From Corallium rubrum (Eukaryota; Cnidaria; Anthozoa; Scleralcyonacea; Coralliidae), in assembly GCA_964035015.1 (NCBI GenBank), contig OZ036002.1:8260643-8324642 (forward strand): 64,000 nt of DNA, written 5' to 3'. Position numbers and translations under genes: made by a program. How positions within the stretch are numbered: the stretch's first letter is position 1; every line of letters starts with the position of its first letter. Of this stretch, positions 1 through 10,807 are shown in pieces. The notes under the pieces were generated by a model. That model was given only the letters and a program-made list of their open reading frames with translations. It made no database searches and was not told the origin of the DNA.

Positions 1-32
1 TTGTTTGTTTGTTTGTTTGTTTGTTTGTTTGC
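1..32. repeat. (TTTG)n microsatellite at window edge
   Basis: Eight near-perfect TTTG units open the window. The array may continue to the left of it. Confidence 0.9.
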
Positions 33-218
33 ATGTTTGTATGATATTTATTTATTTACTTATTCATTTATATATCTCAAACTCATTAATAATTCATGAG
101 GAAAACACAAAGAAAATCGGTACCGTGTCGGTGGTTTGGATATCGGAGGAAGAAATTACATAAATTAAGCAAACTTTTACCCCGATTTTCTCTTAAAATA
201 CTGATTTGTTTGAGATGC

Positions 219-351
219 TATATCATACACTCGGAGGAGTGTTTCATCAGGATATCCAAACACTTCGAAGGTTGTTCAAAAACCTCGGTTTTCAACAAAC
301 GTCTCAGTGTTTGGATATCCTGATGAAACACTCCTCCTCGTGTATGATATA
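219..351. repeat. Palindromic MITE-like element, about 133 bp
   Basis: The arm starting TATCATACACTC and running through CATCAGGATATCCAAACACT is repeated in inverted form up to TGTATGATA at the right end. The two arms meet with almost no loop. This is the form of a short non-autonomous inverted-repeat element. It ends about 55 bp beyond the stop codon of the coiled-coil gene, so it probably lies in that gene's 3' UTR. I see no clear target duplication. Confidence 0.7.
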
Positions 352-407
352 TTACATCTATCTAGATCTCTGCATCTATTTAACCATATTTTCCTCAATC
401 ATATTGA

Positions 408-2345
408 TCAGTACTCCCAAAGTGCATCATTATTCTTCTCTTTACTCAGCTCTAACACTTGATATTCCAATTCCGTGATTCGAAACTCCAGAACATCATT
501 ATTCTCTCGCAAATTACAACCAATACGTTGGTGCTGAACGATCTTTTCCTGAAGCACATTGATCTGAGAATGCAGTTTATTCTTATCCATTTCCAGTAAC
601 TTGATCTTGCCTTCGAATTGATTCTTCTCTCTGTTCCAGTTCTCCTCTCTTATTTTATTGTAGTCAACGCCGTACTTTGCGCATCTATTTGGCGCCATCC
701 CCACGTAACTTGGAACCACGAGCGTTCTCACATCCAACAGTTTATTCGCACTGCCTAGTTCTTCAAGGACAGTCTGCAAAACAATCTCAAGCTCAACATT
801 TTTTGATATTTCCGAAGAACATTCCTTTTTAATTACCTTCACTTTTTCTCTTTCTTCGTAAAGCTTTACTTCGATTTCCTTAATTGTCGTTTTTAACGAT
901 TTCTTCTCTTCCGTCTCCACATCCAGTTTGCCCTGTACGTTTCGACGGAGTTCTTCCAAGCAACAGACCTTGTTCTTTAACATCTCCTTTTCGCTTATTT
1001 CTTTTTCAAGTTCGTTTTTCTGTTGTGCCAACAGCGTCTCACAACGCTCCCGAAGGTCTTCCGAATTCTCGATGAAGCTCGAGAGCTTCTCGATTTGTGC
1101 TCGTAATTTGCTATTTTCGTCACTTTCTTTCTCGGTCTCGTTCCTTACATGTGATCTGTGCGGGGAAAACATGTAATGTCTGCGAATGATACCCTGCCTT
1201 GCATTTCTATCGTTTTCACTGTTTTCCTGATGTCCGCTCTTATCTTCCTTATATCCACTTCTATCCACATGATATCCACGTTTATCCTCGTTATATCCAC
1301 CTTTATCCACATATCCACTTTTATCCTCCTTATATCCACTTCCATCCACATGATGTCCACTTTTATCCTCCTTATATCCACTTCCATCCACATGATATCC
1401 ACTTTTATCCTCCTTATGTCCACCTCTATCCACATCATACCCACTGCTAACTACTTGGTATCTATCTCCCTTATATCCACTTCTATCCCCCTCGTGTTCA
1501 CATCTATCCACTTGATATCCACTTATGTCCTCCTTATGTCTACTTTTATTCTCCCAGCTTCGTTCATCTTTCGGTGAACGTTCGTTGGCGTTCGGTTGGC
1601 GGTCGGACGAAAGACCGCCCTCTCGTTCAACAAAAGACGTCTCGTAGTTAGATATTGCGCTTTCAAACATAGTGCTGAAATGTGGTCTTAATGAGGATGT
1701 TGTACTACGTTCGTTCTTTGCCAAAACATGCTCATGATTTTTGTTTTCTAAACTTTTCACTTCACTTTGATCATTATTGCTTCTTTCATTGAAACAAGAT
1801 TCAAGGCAGTCACCATGATCAGTATTCATCGTACTCAGAACTTCATCAAACGCATCTCCATTTGTAGTAATATCGTTGTCTTCTCCTAGTTTTGTCTTGG
1901 TTTTTCCAAACATTTCTCCTTTTTGTGGTTCGGAAGGAATCCCATATGGAACCGGTGTCATCCATAACAGCATATCCTCTTTACTATACGATGCTCTGTC
2001 TTCCTTCTCCGTTTTCCAGACAAAAACATCTGCTTGAACATCTTGCTTAACATTTGATATTTCCCGATTTACAAACCTTCCTTTTTTACTAGCATAACGG
2101 GTTTTCAAGCCATAGCCATCTTCCTTTCTACTTGAGTCGTTTGTGCTACTCCGAAACTCTCGTCTCTTCACAGGAATTGTCTTTTGCGTGGAATTGATCT
2201 TATTGTTTTCCTTTCTCGGAAAGAGCTTATTCGTGCATTTCTGAGAAACGGGAATTCTGCTGGCGGTGGTGGGCCTTTTTGTCAACAGTGTAGACGTGTC
2301 GGTCCTCGTGGTATATTCCATTGATTGATTGAATTGTAAATTCAT
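408..2345 (-). CDS. Uncharacterised coiled-coil protein with Gly-Tyr-rich tandem repeats (645 aa)
   Basis: This is one long uninterrupted frame of 645 codons, with the start ATG at 2345 and the stop at 408-410. I do not recognise the family. Residues 1-100 are basic and polar, with many Lys, Arg, Ser and Thr. Around residues 107-135 is a hydrophobic, aromatic-rich stretch (DVFVWKTEKED, then MLLWMTPVPYGIP), which is the best candidate for a conserved motif. Residues about 265-375 are an imperfect tandem repeat of SGYKEDK alternating with SGYHVDG, encoded by a minisatellite with a unit of about 48 bp. Residues about 400-640 are rich in Glu, Lys and Leu with heptad spacing, typical of a long coiled coil. 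The layout suggests a cytoskeletal, centrosomal or ciliary scaffold, but that is inference only. Further exons upstream of 2345 cannot be excluded, because a large coiled-coil exon may be only part of a gene. It has no membrane segment or obvious signal peptide. Confidence 0.7.
   Translation of the reverse strand: MNLQFNQSMEYTTRTDTSTLLTKRPTTASRIPVSQKCTNKLFPRKENNKINSTQKTIPVKRREFRSSTNDSSRKEDGYGLKTRYASKKGRFVNREISNVKQDVQADVFVWKTEKEDRASYSKEDMLLWMTPVPYGIPSEPQKGEMFGKTKTKLGEDNDITTNGDAFDEVLSTMNTDHGDCLESCFNERSNNDQSEVKSLENKNHEHVLAKNERSTTSSLRPHFSTMFESAISNYETSFVEREGGLSSDRQPNANERSPKDERSWENKSRHKEDISGYQVDRCEHEGDRSGYKGDRYQVVSSGYDVDRGGHKEDKSGYHVDGSGYKEDKSGHHVDGSGYKEDKSGYVDKGGYNEDKRGYHVDRSGYKEDKSGHQENSENDRNARQGIIRRHYMFSPHRSHVRNETEKESDENSKLRAQIEKLSSFIENSEDLRERCETLLAQQKNELEKEISEKEMLKNKVCCLEELRRNVQGKLDVETEEKKSLKTTIKEIEVKLYEEREKVKVIKKECSSEISKNVELEIVLQTVLEELGSANKLLDVRTLVVPSYVGMAPNRCAKYGVDYNKIREENWNREKNQFEGKIKLLEMDKNKLHSQINVLQEKIVQHQRIGCNLRENNDVLEFRITELEYQVLELSKEKNNDALWEY
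1220..1560. repeat. Coding minisatellite (about 24- and 48-bp units)
   Basis: Repeated ATATCCACTT, TATCCTCCTT and CCATCCACATGA blocks on the plus strand give about 13 imperfect units. Read on the minus strand they encode the SGYKEDK/SGYHVDG repeats of the coiled-coil protein. The unit length is a multiple of three, so copy-number change keeps the frame. Confidence 0.85.
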
Positions 2346-3184
2346 CTTTTGCCAATGAGCTAATATGAGTATTGCATCATCTTACATTGGTTAGATCCTG
2401 TGAAGAATAATTACACAGAAATTTAGACAACATTCCTGCATATTGACTACATTACACTTATTATACAAGTCGTCTAATATTTGACATCTCACTGAATGCT
2501 CTTTTGGAATCTTAGATGAAGGGAAATTTCAAGTATTAGTGGATTTCTGACCTTGGTTCTCACTATACAAAAATTAAAACGCTAAAATTTGAAAAACGTG
2601 AAGTTCTTGTCATTATTTACGTTTTTGGCTCTGCACAGTAAACATCTTGAGCCAAACTTTGCCTATCGCGTAGACAATTTTGGATACAGAAAAGCTCCAA
2701 AGCAAAAAGGTAGAGAACTGCTGAGATTTTTTAACAACTAAATACTTTCAAGTGGAGTCCTTATTCAAAGTATATTTTAATAATAAACCGTATTTATTAT
2801 ATGGCTGGGTTTGATTTCCGGTCCGTACGCAAAACGACGCACGCTGATTGGTTCCTGAGAGGTCGGGATTTTACGATATTGACCGACCGGTCAATACGCT
2901 TTTTTCTCGGCTCTGTAAGTTTTGGCGGGAACATTTCTGAGTTGATTTGAATACAAATAAAAAAGATTTATTCAAATATTCTGAACAATAAAATGTGTTG
3001 GAACATCACTGCTGGTTTTCTTTAAAGCTGTTTATCTAAAAACACGACAAATAAAAGGCGAACTGGTGTAAACAAAGAAGGCCAAGAAGCGACACGAAAA
3101 AGTTAACAGGTAAGGTAAACAGCATACTCCGAAGACGAAAACAACGCTCGAAGCTTAAAAATAGAATGAACCAATAGCCATTTA
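2346..3184. other. Spacer, no gene seen
   Basis: AT-rich spacer with no convincing frame. The part at about 2790-2950 (TTATATGGC, then GATTGGTTCC and GACCGACCGGTCAAT) resembles the sequence at about 56460-56580 near the NDUFAF7 gene. It probably belongs to the same dispersed element as the palindrome that follows. Confidence 0.5.
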
Positions 3185-3350
3185 ATAAATTCCTTATTAA
3201 CCTCGTTTGCTCGGTCTGTACTGGAAAGTATTTGCCCTCGATTTTATTGCACAAACCTCGCTCCTTCGTCGCTCGGTCTGTACGAAAACCTCAGGCAAAT
3301 ACTTTCCCGTACAGACCTCGCACTCGGTTAATAAGTCCTTAATGCTTGGA
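3185..3350. repeat. Palindromic repeat, copy 1 of the TTATTAACC family
   Basis: CTTATTAACCTCG, GCTCGGTCTGTAC and GGAAAGTATTTGCC are repeated in inverted form as GGCAAATACTTTCC, GTACAGACC and GGTTAATAAG. A related palindrome lies at 56098-56250. It is read as a non-autonomous inverted-repeat element. Confidence 0.65.
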
Positions 3351-3527
3351 TAAAGGACTCCACTCGAAACGTCAGTATTCCGTTCCTAAAAATCTCGGCA
3401 GATTTGCTTGCTTTGTTTATCTCTGTATGGACCTCCTGTTTGGCAAGAATAAACACTTTTAAGAAAAAAACCCTTACACTTTTCCAAAGTCACAGGTCGT
3501 CACCTTGATATAAAACTGACAAATTAA

Positions 3528-3712
3528 CTGTACGTTTACATACACAGCCCTGACAAATTTGAAACTACCGAAATTTGAACGGGTCCCGTCTGTTTACAAG
3601 AGTCTTGCACGGTTCCAAAACTGTACGGCCCGTGCAAGGAGGAACCGTGTAAAAAATCCTGTGCGGTTCTAAATTTGTCCCGCGAACCAGTGTAAACGTT
3701 CTCTTCCAAAAT
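3528..3712. repeat. Degenerate short inverted-repeat element
   Basis: ACGTTTACA and GACAAATTTGAAAC on the left face GTTCTAAATTTGTC and TGTAAACGT on the right, with an internal GCACGGTTCC/GGAACCGTG pair. The arms are diverged. No target duplication was found. Confidence 0.5.
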
Positions 3713-3865
3713 CAAACTCTAGGCCTTAACTTGTAACCGTAAATTCAAAACATTATATTATACCGGCAAAGTAGTAAAACCTCCCCCCTCCAAAAAAAAA
3801 AAATCTGATCGTTTTGCCTCATGCTGTTGTTATTGATCCCAAACAATGCAAAGTCTAAATTAAAC

Positions 3866-3891
3866 AAACAAACAAACAAACAAACAAACAA
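3866..3891. repeat. (CAAA)n microsatellite
   Basis: About six perfect AAAC units. The spacer around it (3713-4882) shows no gene that I can support. Confidence 0.85.
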
Positions 3892-5094
3892 AATAAAGTT
3901 TAGACAAGAGAAATCGTCAAAGCGAAACCTTTTGCCTTAGTTATTGTTTTGTTTTCTTACCAATGCAAGCGAAGAAACCAGATCAATTGATAACAATACA
4001 TTATATACAATTAAACTATTCTCAGCTTTCTCTATTCCAGGTTCCTGTCACCACTTTCGCTTTAGTAATATAAATATGTGAAAAGTTTCCACTTACTGTG
4101 TTATTTGCTTGGTTTTTATAAATCCATTGATATTCCTTCACCAGAGTATAATAACCTATAGCTGAAAATGGTTGTATTTGTTTGATATTACGTGTATTCT
4201 CATAACACCTGTTAAACCATCTGAGATCATAGATGCAAAACGTAAACAGAAGGACACCAAAAGTCTACAATACGCATCACTGGTTGCTTTAAGCCTGCGG
4301 TTTCTATGCCCGGACTGCTTTTAAACAGTGCTCCAATATAAACCAGGACGATCGCAAAGTGTCCAGGTGATTTGAACCAGTTTGATCAAACGCACAGAAG
4401 CAGATCTGTCCAAGGCGATTGGTAACCATCGAGGAATAGTTGCGCAAATTTATAGTTTAATGGAAGCCATTCAAGAGCGGTCATAAAGTTGGAGTTCCAC
4501 TACTCAACTAAGCGTTAAAAAGTCCTGCGCTTGGCTTCTTTAACCATTATTCTACGGAACGGGACGCCACATTATTTTCAAAGGATGATCACTTAACACA
4601 AAGAAAAACCATCACACTAATCAGTAACCGTGTTAACCCGCGCTAAACTTATTCGCTAACAAAGACCCACTAGCGGGTATAAACAACCGTTCCGTAATAT
4701 AAATGAAAGCCTCACGCGCTTGACTTATTTCTGTCTTGTGAGTTTTCATGTGGAATGGATTAGAAATTTATTTAATTTGTTTCATATATAGAGAAACAAC
4801 TTTACCGAAAATCGCGTAGTGAGAATTGAGCTTAAAAACTTGTAAGTCCTTGAATTTGAAAACAAAAATTCAAGGCCTTGATTAGGCTCGATTTCCAGCC
4901 TTATCTCGACTCGCGGGACTTTACCCGCCCTCTACGAACGGCTGGACGCGTGAGGCCCGGTTCAAACGTCGAACTTCACATGAACCGATCTTATTTACCA
5001 TTTAGGTCGACCTAAATCTAACTTGATTCAAACGTCGAACTTAATTAAGTGGTTCCTAAAAGATAAACGTAATGATCAGCGGTAGTCCTTAATA

Positions 5095-6399
5095 ATGGCG
5101 GACAGAAAGCGTAAAGCTCTTCTGTTCTATGTGCTTGAAAGAAGAATAAAAGAGCAATTTATGGTACGGAATATAATATTATATGCCATTAGTAGGAGGA
5201 ATATGCTACTTCGTATTTGTCTCATGGTCTTCATTCTTATTATATCGTTGAAAAAACGTAATTGTGTGCGTTCATGCCGCCGATTGGAAAGAAATCTTGG
5301 ATGGTTTAACTTTTTATGGACAAACTATTCCGATAAGCGATTTAAGAAGACCTTCAGAATATCCAGAGAAACGTTTCGGTTCATACTTCACCAAGTCAAG
5401 CATACACTGGAGCGAGAGACAGTAACCGAAGAAGCAATCACTCCTGAGTGTAGGTTAGCCATTGGGTTGTACCGCTTGAGTAGGGGTGATTACTTTTATA
5501 CTATAGCCGAAATGGCAGGACTTGGTGTGTCTACTGTTTGTACCATTGCCAACGAAGTTGCAGTTGCAATTGTTAATAACATCTGGGAACCATCGGTTGG
5601 TCGTCACATGCCAAAATGCGAAGAGGATTTCAAGAGAAAAATACTAGACATGGAACAAATGTGGCAGTTTCCCTATTGCTGGTCCGCAATAGATGGCTGC
5701 CACATACCGATTAAATGTCCTCCAGGTGGAGCAGAGGCCCAAAAAGAATATCATAATTTTAAGAATTTTTATTCTGTAGTGGTAATGGCAATGGTCGATG
5801 CCCATTCCCGTTTCATATGGGGAACATGTGGGTTTCCAGGGAACTCACATGATTCAATCATATTGCAATCAACACAGCTTTGGAAGAACATAACAGAAAA
5901 TAATCTTATCCCATGCATTGGACAGGATGTAAATGGTGCCAATGTGCCACCACTAATTCTTGGAGACTCTGCATTCCCATTGAGTCCATGGTTGATGAAG
6001 CCCTACACAAATGCCATCCTCACTGTTCAACAAAGATACTTTAACTATAGGCTGAGCAGGGCGAGGATGGTGACTGAAGGTGCTTTTGGTCAGCTAAAGA
6101 GCAGATGGAGAGTTTTGTTGAGAAAATGTGACAGCACTAGTCAAACAGTCCGGAATGCAACATTGGCTTGTATGGTGCTACATAATGTTTGTATCGAACG
6201 GAGAGACACCATCTCAAAGAAGCAAGACTTAACATTGGATCCCTTTACTAATGGAAAACGACCCAGGGCTGAAATAAGGGAACTACTCAAAATGAGAAGA
6301 TGTGAGAATATCAGGGATAAGTCAGCACAGGGAGTTATCATTCGCAATGCCCTTGCAAGTAAGCTGATGCTGGAGAGGACAAGTGGTAGAGTGCGTTAG
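5095..6399 (+). CDS. PIF/Harbinger transposase (DDE_Tnp_4 type, 434 aa)
   Basis: This intact 434-codon frame lies between the Harbinger terminal repeats. The N-terminal 85 residues are basic with a short hydrophobic run (RICLMVFILIISL). A helix-turn-helix-like part follows (residues about 85-160, including YTIAEMAGLGVSTVCTI). The DDE catalytic domain has its first Asp in WSAIDGCHIPI (about residue 200), the second in LGDSAFPLSPW (about residue 295) and the Glu in TEGAFGQLKSRWRVL (about residue 330). A conserved LHNVCIE block follows near residue 365. All three acidic residues are present. Transposases of this family cut and join DNA only together with the element's Myb-like partner, which is encoded convergently from 9517 to 7564. 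The ATG at 5095 is the first in frame. A later start is possible, because the first 60 residues are atypical. Confidence 0.92.
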   Translation: MADRKRKALLFYVLERRIKEQFMVRNIILYAISRRNMLLRICLMVFILIISLKKRNCVRSCRRLERNLGWFNFLWTNYSDKRFKKTFRISRETFRFILHQVKHTLERETVTEEAITPECRLAIGLYRLSRGDYFYTIAEMAGLGVSTVCTIANEVAVAIVNNIWEPSVGRHMPKCEEDFKRKILDMEQMWQFPYCWSAIDGCHIPIKCPPGGAEAQKEYHNFKNFYSVVVMAMVDAHSRFIWGTCGFPGNSHDSIILQSTQLWKNITENNLIPCIGQDVNGANVPPLILGDSAFPLSPWLMKPYTNAILTVQQRYFNYRLSRARMVTEGAFGQLKSRWRVLLRKCDSTSQTVRNATLACMVLHNVCIERRDTISKKQDLTLDPFTNGKRPRAEIRELLKMRRCENIRDKSAQGVIIRNALASKLMLERTSGRVR

Positions 6400-7563
6400 T
6401 GCAGTGATAATGGGACCAGTCTGAAAATGTAGATGTTTATTATAACTAACAGAAACTGTTTTAGTGTTCAATATTTTTTCAAATTTTGTTGAGATTTAAA
6501 AAATTGACCAAGAGAAAAAGATCTAAACTTTATTAATACTATTACCAAAAACTGTTGCCAACATTGTTGGTGCAAAACAGGAAAAATACCCAATGTTGTT
6601 CAAAGTTTTTTGACTCAAGCCCAATATTGTTTCATCATGACTAGTGTCTTCTTGGTACTGTAGTTCCAAGTTCATTTAAATTACTGGGAGTGGTAAATTG
6701 TAAATTGAAATACATATGTATATATGGAGTTTTATGTTGTCATGTATGTTATTTAATGTTTCTTTAATGCATAATTATGTGCATTATAATAATATATACA
6801 AATTATATACCAGTTATTTCCAAAGATATTCCTTATTTTTGGAATTTATGGAGTAGATGCCAGAATTTGCATATTTCAAAAACCTGATATATATTTTGAA
6901 AAAGATGAGATATTGACCAGGAGAGAACATTATTCTTCCTCATTTTGAAAGTACTTACAAATAAATTCAAAATTGGGATAACCGATGTTTTCATCTTACA
7001 GCCCCAAGTCAGGGCAAGTAATGGTCGGGGACCTGCTCTCCTGAGAAAATTTTTTACTTAAAGCTTCTGAATGACTAAGAAATTGGGGTTTTTGTGACAG
7101 CATGATGTATGATTTAAATCAATGTTCTTCCCGAAGATGATCTTTGAACATTTTGTTTGTCTCCTCCAAACAAATTTAGCAAAGTGATAGGGGATGAAGC
7201 CCCAGCCTTGTTTCAGACTGCCCTTTATTCTGAGTCTCCAAATAAATAAGTCTCAACTCTAGACAGTAAACCAAGTCTAAATTAAATATATAAATTAATG
7301 TTTATTTAAACAATGTATGATGATCATAAAATAATGTGAATATAACTACTGCAGTAGTATTGAAATAGTTATGAAAATCTTGATGGCTGAAACAACTTGT
7401 CATTTTTGTTTGAGGCCAGTTATGATTACACAAGGTTTCTAAAAAAAATGAATTATTTTGTCTGGTTAAACGTTCATCTATATGTATAACATAATAACAA
7501 CAAATAACATAGTTTTGCAACATAAATATTAAGTATAGTCAACCATTGTCCCATAGATTTAAA
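6400..7563. other. AT-rich spacer between the convergent Harbinger genes
   Basis: Noncoding and AT-rich, presumably the 3' ends of the two convergent transposon transcripts. I see no frame that I would call a gene. Confidence 0.6.
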
Positions 7564-9517
7564 TTACAGGGAATAATATGTTGGATTTTCCAACTCACTA
7601 GTGGGTTCATTCAGGTTCATGGAAGAGGAACTTGAAGAACTTGAATTTGAAGGTGGTCGAGCATGCATAGGAGAGGCTTGTAGAATGGGCTGGAATGCAG
7701 ATCCAGAATTCCAGTGAAAATTAGGAGGCATGTATGGCTGTTGATACACAGGAGGAATTCCATGAGGATGGACATTTCTGGATGGTGGTACACTTTCAGA
7801 ATTGAGAATCATTTGTAAAACCTTTAATTCGTGTTCTTGAGACTTCTGCATTTGATCCTTCATAAAGTCTATTAGATCTTTTGTATGATCTTTTTCAACC
7901 GCTTTTTTTATAAGCTGTAGAGCCTCATCAACAGGCTCTACCTTTTTCTTCTTTCTGCTTGGTGGAACAGGAATAAACAAATTGTCCTTTCCTCTTTCTT
8001 CATCTGAACTTTTTGAAGCATCATCTTGAACTTCCATATCTGAATCATTGACTTCATTTGCAGCATTTCTTGATGCTGATGGTTCAATTGCAATTTCCGG
8101 GTTGCAAGAGTCCCTGGTTTTCACAATGCTGTACAGCTGATTGAACCATTGTCCAAAACCTTTGTCCTCTTGAAAGCGTTTGATGCCGGTAGCAGATTTG
8201 ATAGTAAGAGCAGCCTGCTTACAGATGCCAACACATTTCTTAAACTTCGACCTCATTTGTGCAACAGTAAATGGAACTTGTTCATTCCTCTCAGCACATC
8301 TCTGTTTTAGTTCTTTGAGAATGTTGTCATATATTTCACCATTTCTCTGTGTCTTTGTGTTCATGAATATGAGTTTCTTCTTATAATACTCACTGCTGGT
8401 GACGATATCAATAAAATCATTCAACATTTCTTGTGTCCACTTTGACTTTCGTCCACTGTTTTTCTTTTTCTTTTTGTCAATAACAATTCCATGGCAACCA
8501 TCATCTTCATCTGATATAGCTGGGTCATCACTAAAGTATATCAAAATAATATGAACAGGTCTCTCCTGACTACCCTTAAACAATATTAAAAAGTTGTGAA
8601 GCTTTGCATGTTGGGATATTTTCAGTTATAACTTTGTAATTAGCCACTTCGAAATTGCCCTGGAGGCCTGGGAATAGTGATGTTACCATTGCATCATGGG
8701 GCTGTTCTGGGGGATGAGAGCAAAGGAACCATCTCCAAAACAGTCCCATAATGCAATGATAAAGTTGCTATTCCTAGGCCACCAGCAAAATTTCAAACTA
8801 GCTAATTGAAACTCTGACTCCCAAACTATTGTGGCTATGTGGAACCTCAAAATTTCTTAAGTGTTAAAAATCTACCTAAATATATCATTTAATTGTTAAA
8901 TGTTTCACTTCTTGAGGCAGTACATATTGTACATCTAGTTATCTCTGATTTCTCCATGCTTTATGAGAGTACCAGTGATACTATCCACATTTTGAATGTC
9001 AGTATTAAATCCAATTACAATTGACTGAACTGAGGGGTCACATTCTCAGATTTGACTTTTCCATACTACCATATATTCAGAACAATGTACTATATACTAT
9101 GTACAATGCACTACAACTGATATGCACACTGCATTTGTTATTTATTACATTTTAAAATATTAATTTTGATACTACAATTGGAATTATTAAACTACATACA
9201 CGTAAACGAGCGATATCTGAATGAAATCTTACGAAATTAATGTTAACTTACCTAAAATATCCATTAATGTCAGCCGATGCTGCATGATCAGTAATATTGG
9301 ATTTCTTTGTCCTTCTGCCAGTGTTGGGCTCGGGTTTCTTGCACGCCATACAATAACCAACACTTTTCCCCATCACCCAGCCTGCTGTCTCTTCATCATT
9401 TTCAAAGGAGGAACACTTATTACAGACTGGAAACTCACATATTATACATACATATTTTGTTTGATTGAAACAAACGCAACAAAGATCGTCGACAGGAGAA
9501 CAGCTCGGTGTCGCCAT
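7564..9517 (-). CDS. Harbinger accessory protein: Cys-rich zinc finger plus Myb/SANT-like domain (two exons, 409 aa)
   Basis: Exon 1 is 9252-9517, starting at the ATG in CGCCATATTG read in reverse, with donor GTAAGTTAAC. Exon 2 is 7564-8530, with acceptor ATACTTTAG. The join gives INGYF-SDDPAISDEDD, in phase. Exon 1 encodes a treble-clef-like Cys cluster with CCVC, CIICEFPVCNKC and CMAC pairs within about 75 residues. Exon 2 starts with an acidic stretch and a KKKKK run. It then has a trihelix Myb/SANT-like DNA-binding domain (from SGRKSKWTQEMLNDFIDIV to KRFQEDKGFGQWFNQLY). A Lys-rich part, a short helical region (residues about 290-340) and a Pro- and Ser-rich tail complete the protein. In this family the partner brings the transposase to the nucleus and to the element ends. 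The separate zinc-finger exon is the uncommon part. Whether every transcript includes exon 1 cannot be told from DNA. Confidence 0.82.
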
Positions 9518-10664
9518 ATTGTTCTCTTCAGGTATTATGGGAAGGAAATATATTATAATAATTATGAAAAGGGATAACGGGGACACGCGAGGGACTTGAG
9601 GGATAAAATGCAGCACGTTTAGTTCATGTGAAGTTCGACGTTTGAATCGAACTCGATCCAAAGTCGATATTCCCGACAAGCGTTGTCGAACTTTATCGTT
9701 GGATCGGTCTTAATCAAAACAGTCGAAACAGACTGATTCAGACGTCGATCTTCACATGAACTTAATTGTTGGAATTAGGATCGGTTCATGTGAAGTTCGA
9801 CGTTTGAACCGGGCCTGAGCGGCTTGTTATGTCTGTGACGTAATGCATAATTTACCCACGGCAAAGATATTTTTGTCATTCATCCAACCAACACTATAAA
9901 CAGAGTCAGTGAACGATAAATCGCAGATGTTTGAAATGGCAGAAATGCAGCAAAGACACGACTTATAATTCAGTGAGCTTCGTGAACTGAAGCAAGGTGC
10001 AATCTTTTCTTATGGACATCTTTAATCAACAATTTATAGGCCCGCCATTTCACGAAGACACAAACGGTCTGAAACGGTATTAATGTAAATAAACAGTCTG
10101 ACATTCACTTGGTTCAGTTAGCTTTTTAGCATCTTCGTCGTTCTATAAATCGTCGCCGAACTCTGCCGTGATTCAAACTGACTTGAGAAACCGTATCTGA
10201 TCATCTTCCATGAAAGAAATCAAAGGCGAAATCGCAGTTGTGATTGATTTCGAGTTAATATCAACAAACTATTGACACTGACTGAAATATCAGTGATTTT
10301 CCTGACCTAGTAGGTTAAATGACAAACACATCTAATGGTCACGTTGCAAATCTTCTAAAAAATAATCTTCAAAAGTTTCGAAAATTCGGTCGTACGCCTG
10401 GGCTGTCACGATGATTTATACAAATGTTCAATAATATATGCCTGCTGAAAATGTGCAGGCGCGTTTGTGATTGGTGGAAATTGACAATGACAAGCTCACG
10501 AGCCCAGCCGTGATTTCGGGGGCGGGTCGCAGCCCGAAATAAGGCTGGAAACCGAGCCTAGGCCTTGATAGTCCTTGAATTTATAAAAAAAGGGCTTGAA
10601 AGTCCTTGAATGCTTCTTATTTTAATTTTTGTGACATTTTCTGAAATTTGTCCGTATGTGTGCG

Positions 10665-10807
10665 AAGGCGGTTTTCCACTAGGCGAAAAATGTCGCGCGA
10701 AGCGACATTTTCTTTTGTCTCGCAAGCTCTCGAGTGGAACTAATTAGCCAAGACAAAAGAAAAATGTCGAGTCGGTTGACAAATGTCGTCTACTGGAAAA
10801 CCGCCTT
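10665..10807. repeat. Palindromic MITE, AAGGCGGTTTTCCA ends
   Basis: AAGGCGGTTTTCCACTAG on the left mirrors CTACTGGAAAACCGCCTT on the right. An internal AAATGTCG/CGACATTT pair and matching CTTTTGTC/GACAAAAG are also present. About 143 bp with no coding sequence. Confidence 0.75.

Larger units (their letters stand above)
4954..9815 (+). mobile_element. Apparently whole PIF/Harbinger DNA transposon (4.86 kb)
   Basis: The terminal inverted repeats at 4954-4990 and 9779-9815 are identical over all 37 bp and start GGCCCGGTTCAAACGTCGAA. A 3-bp target duplication, TGA, stands at 4951-4953 and 9816-9818. Subterminal copies of the CAAACGTCGAACTT motif lie at about 5030-5045 and 9620-9780. Inside are two convergent genes, a transposase on plus and a spliced zinc-finger/Myb-like protein on minus, which is the usual two-gene Harbinger layout. 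Perfect ends and open frames point to a recent and possibly active copy. The TGA target is unusual, since the family usually shows TWA or TAA. Confidence 0.93.
4883..10560. mobile_element. Non-autonomous MULE-like element carrying a nested Harbinger transposon
   Basis: The ends are TAGGCTCGATTTCCAGCC on the left and GGCTGGAAACCGAGCCTA on the right, which are inverted copies with one difference over 18 bp. The nine bases GGCCTTGAT stand at 4874-4882 and again at 10561-10569, a perfect 9-bp target duplication. That length is typical of Mutator-like (MULE) elements. Without the Harbinger insertion at 4954-9815 and its duplicated TGA, the element would be only about 0.8 kb, with no coding sequence seen. 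It is therefore a MITE-sized MULE derivative that was later hit by another transposon. Confidence 0.85.
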
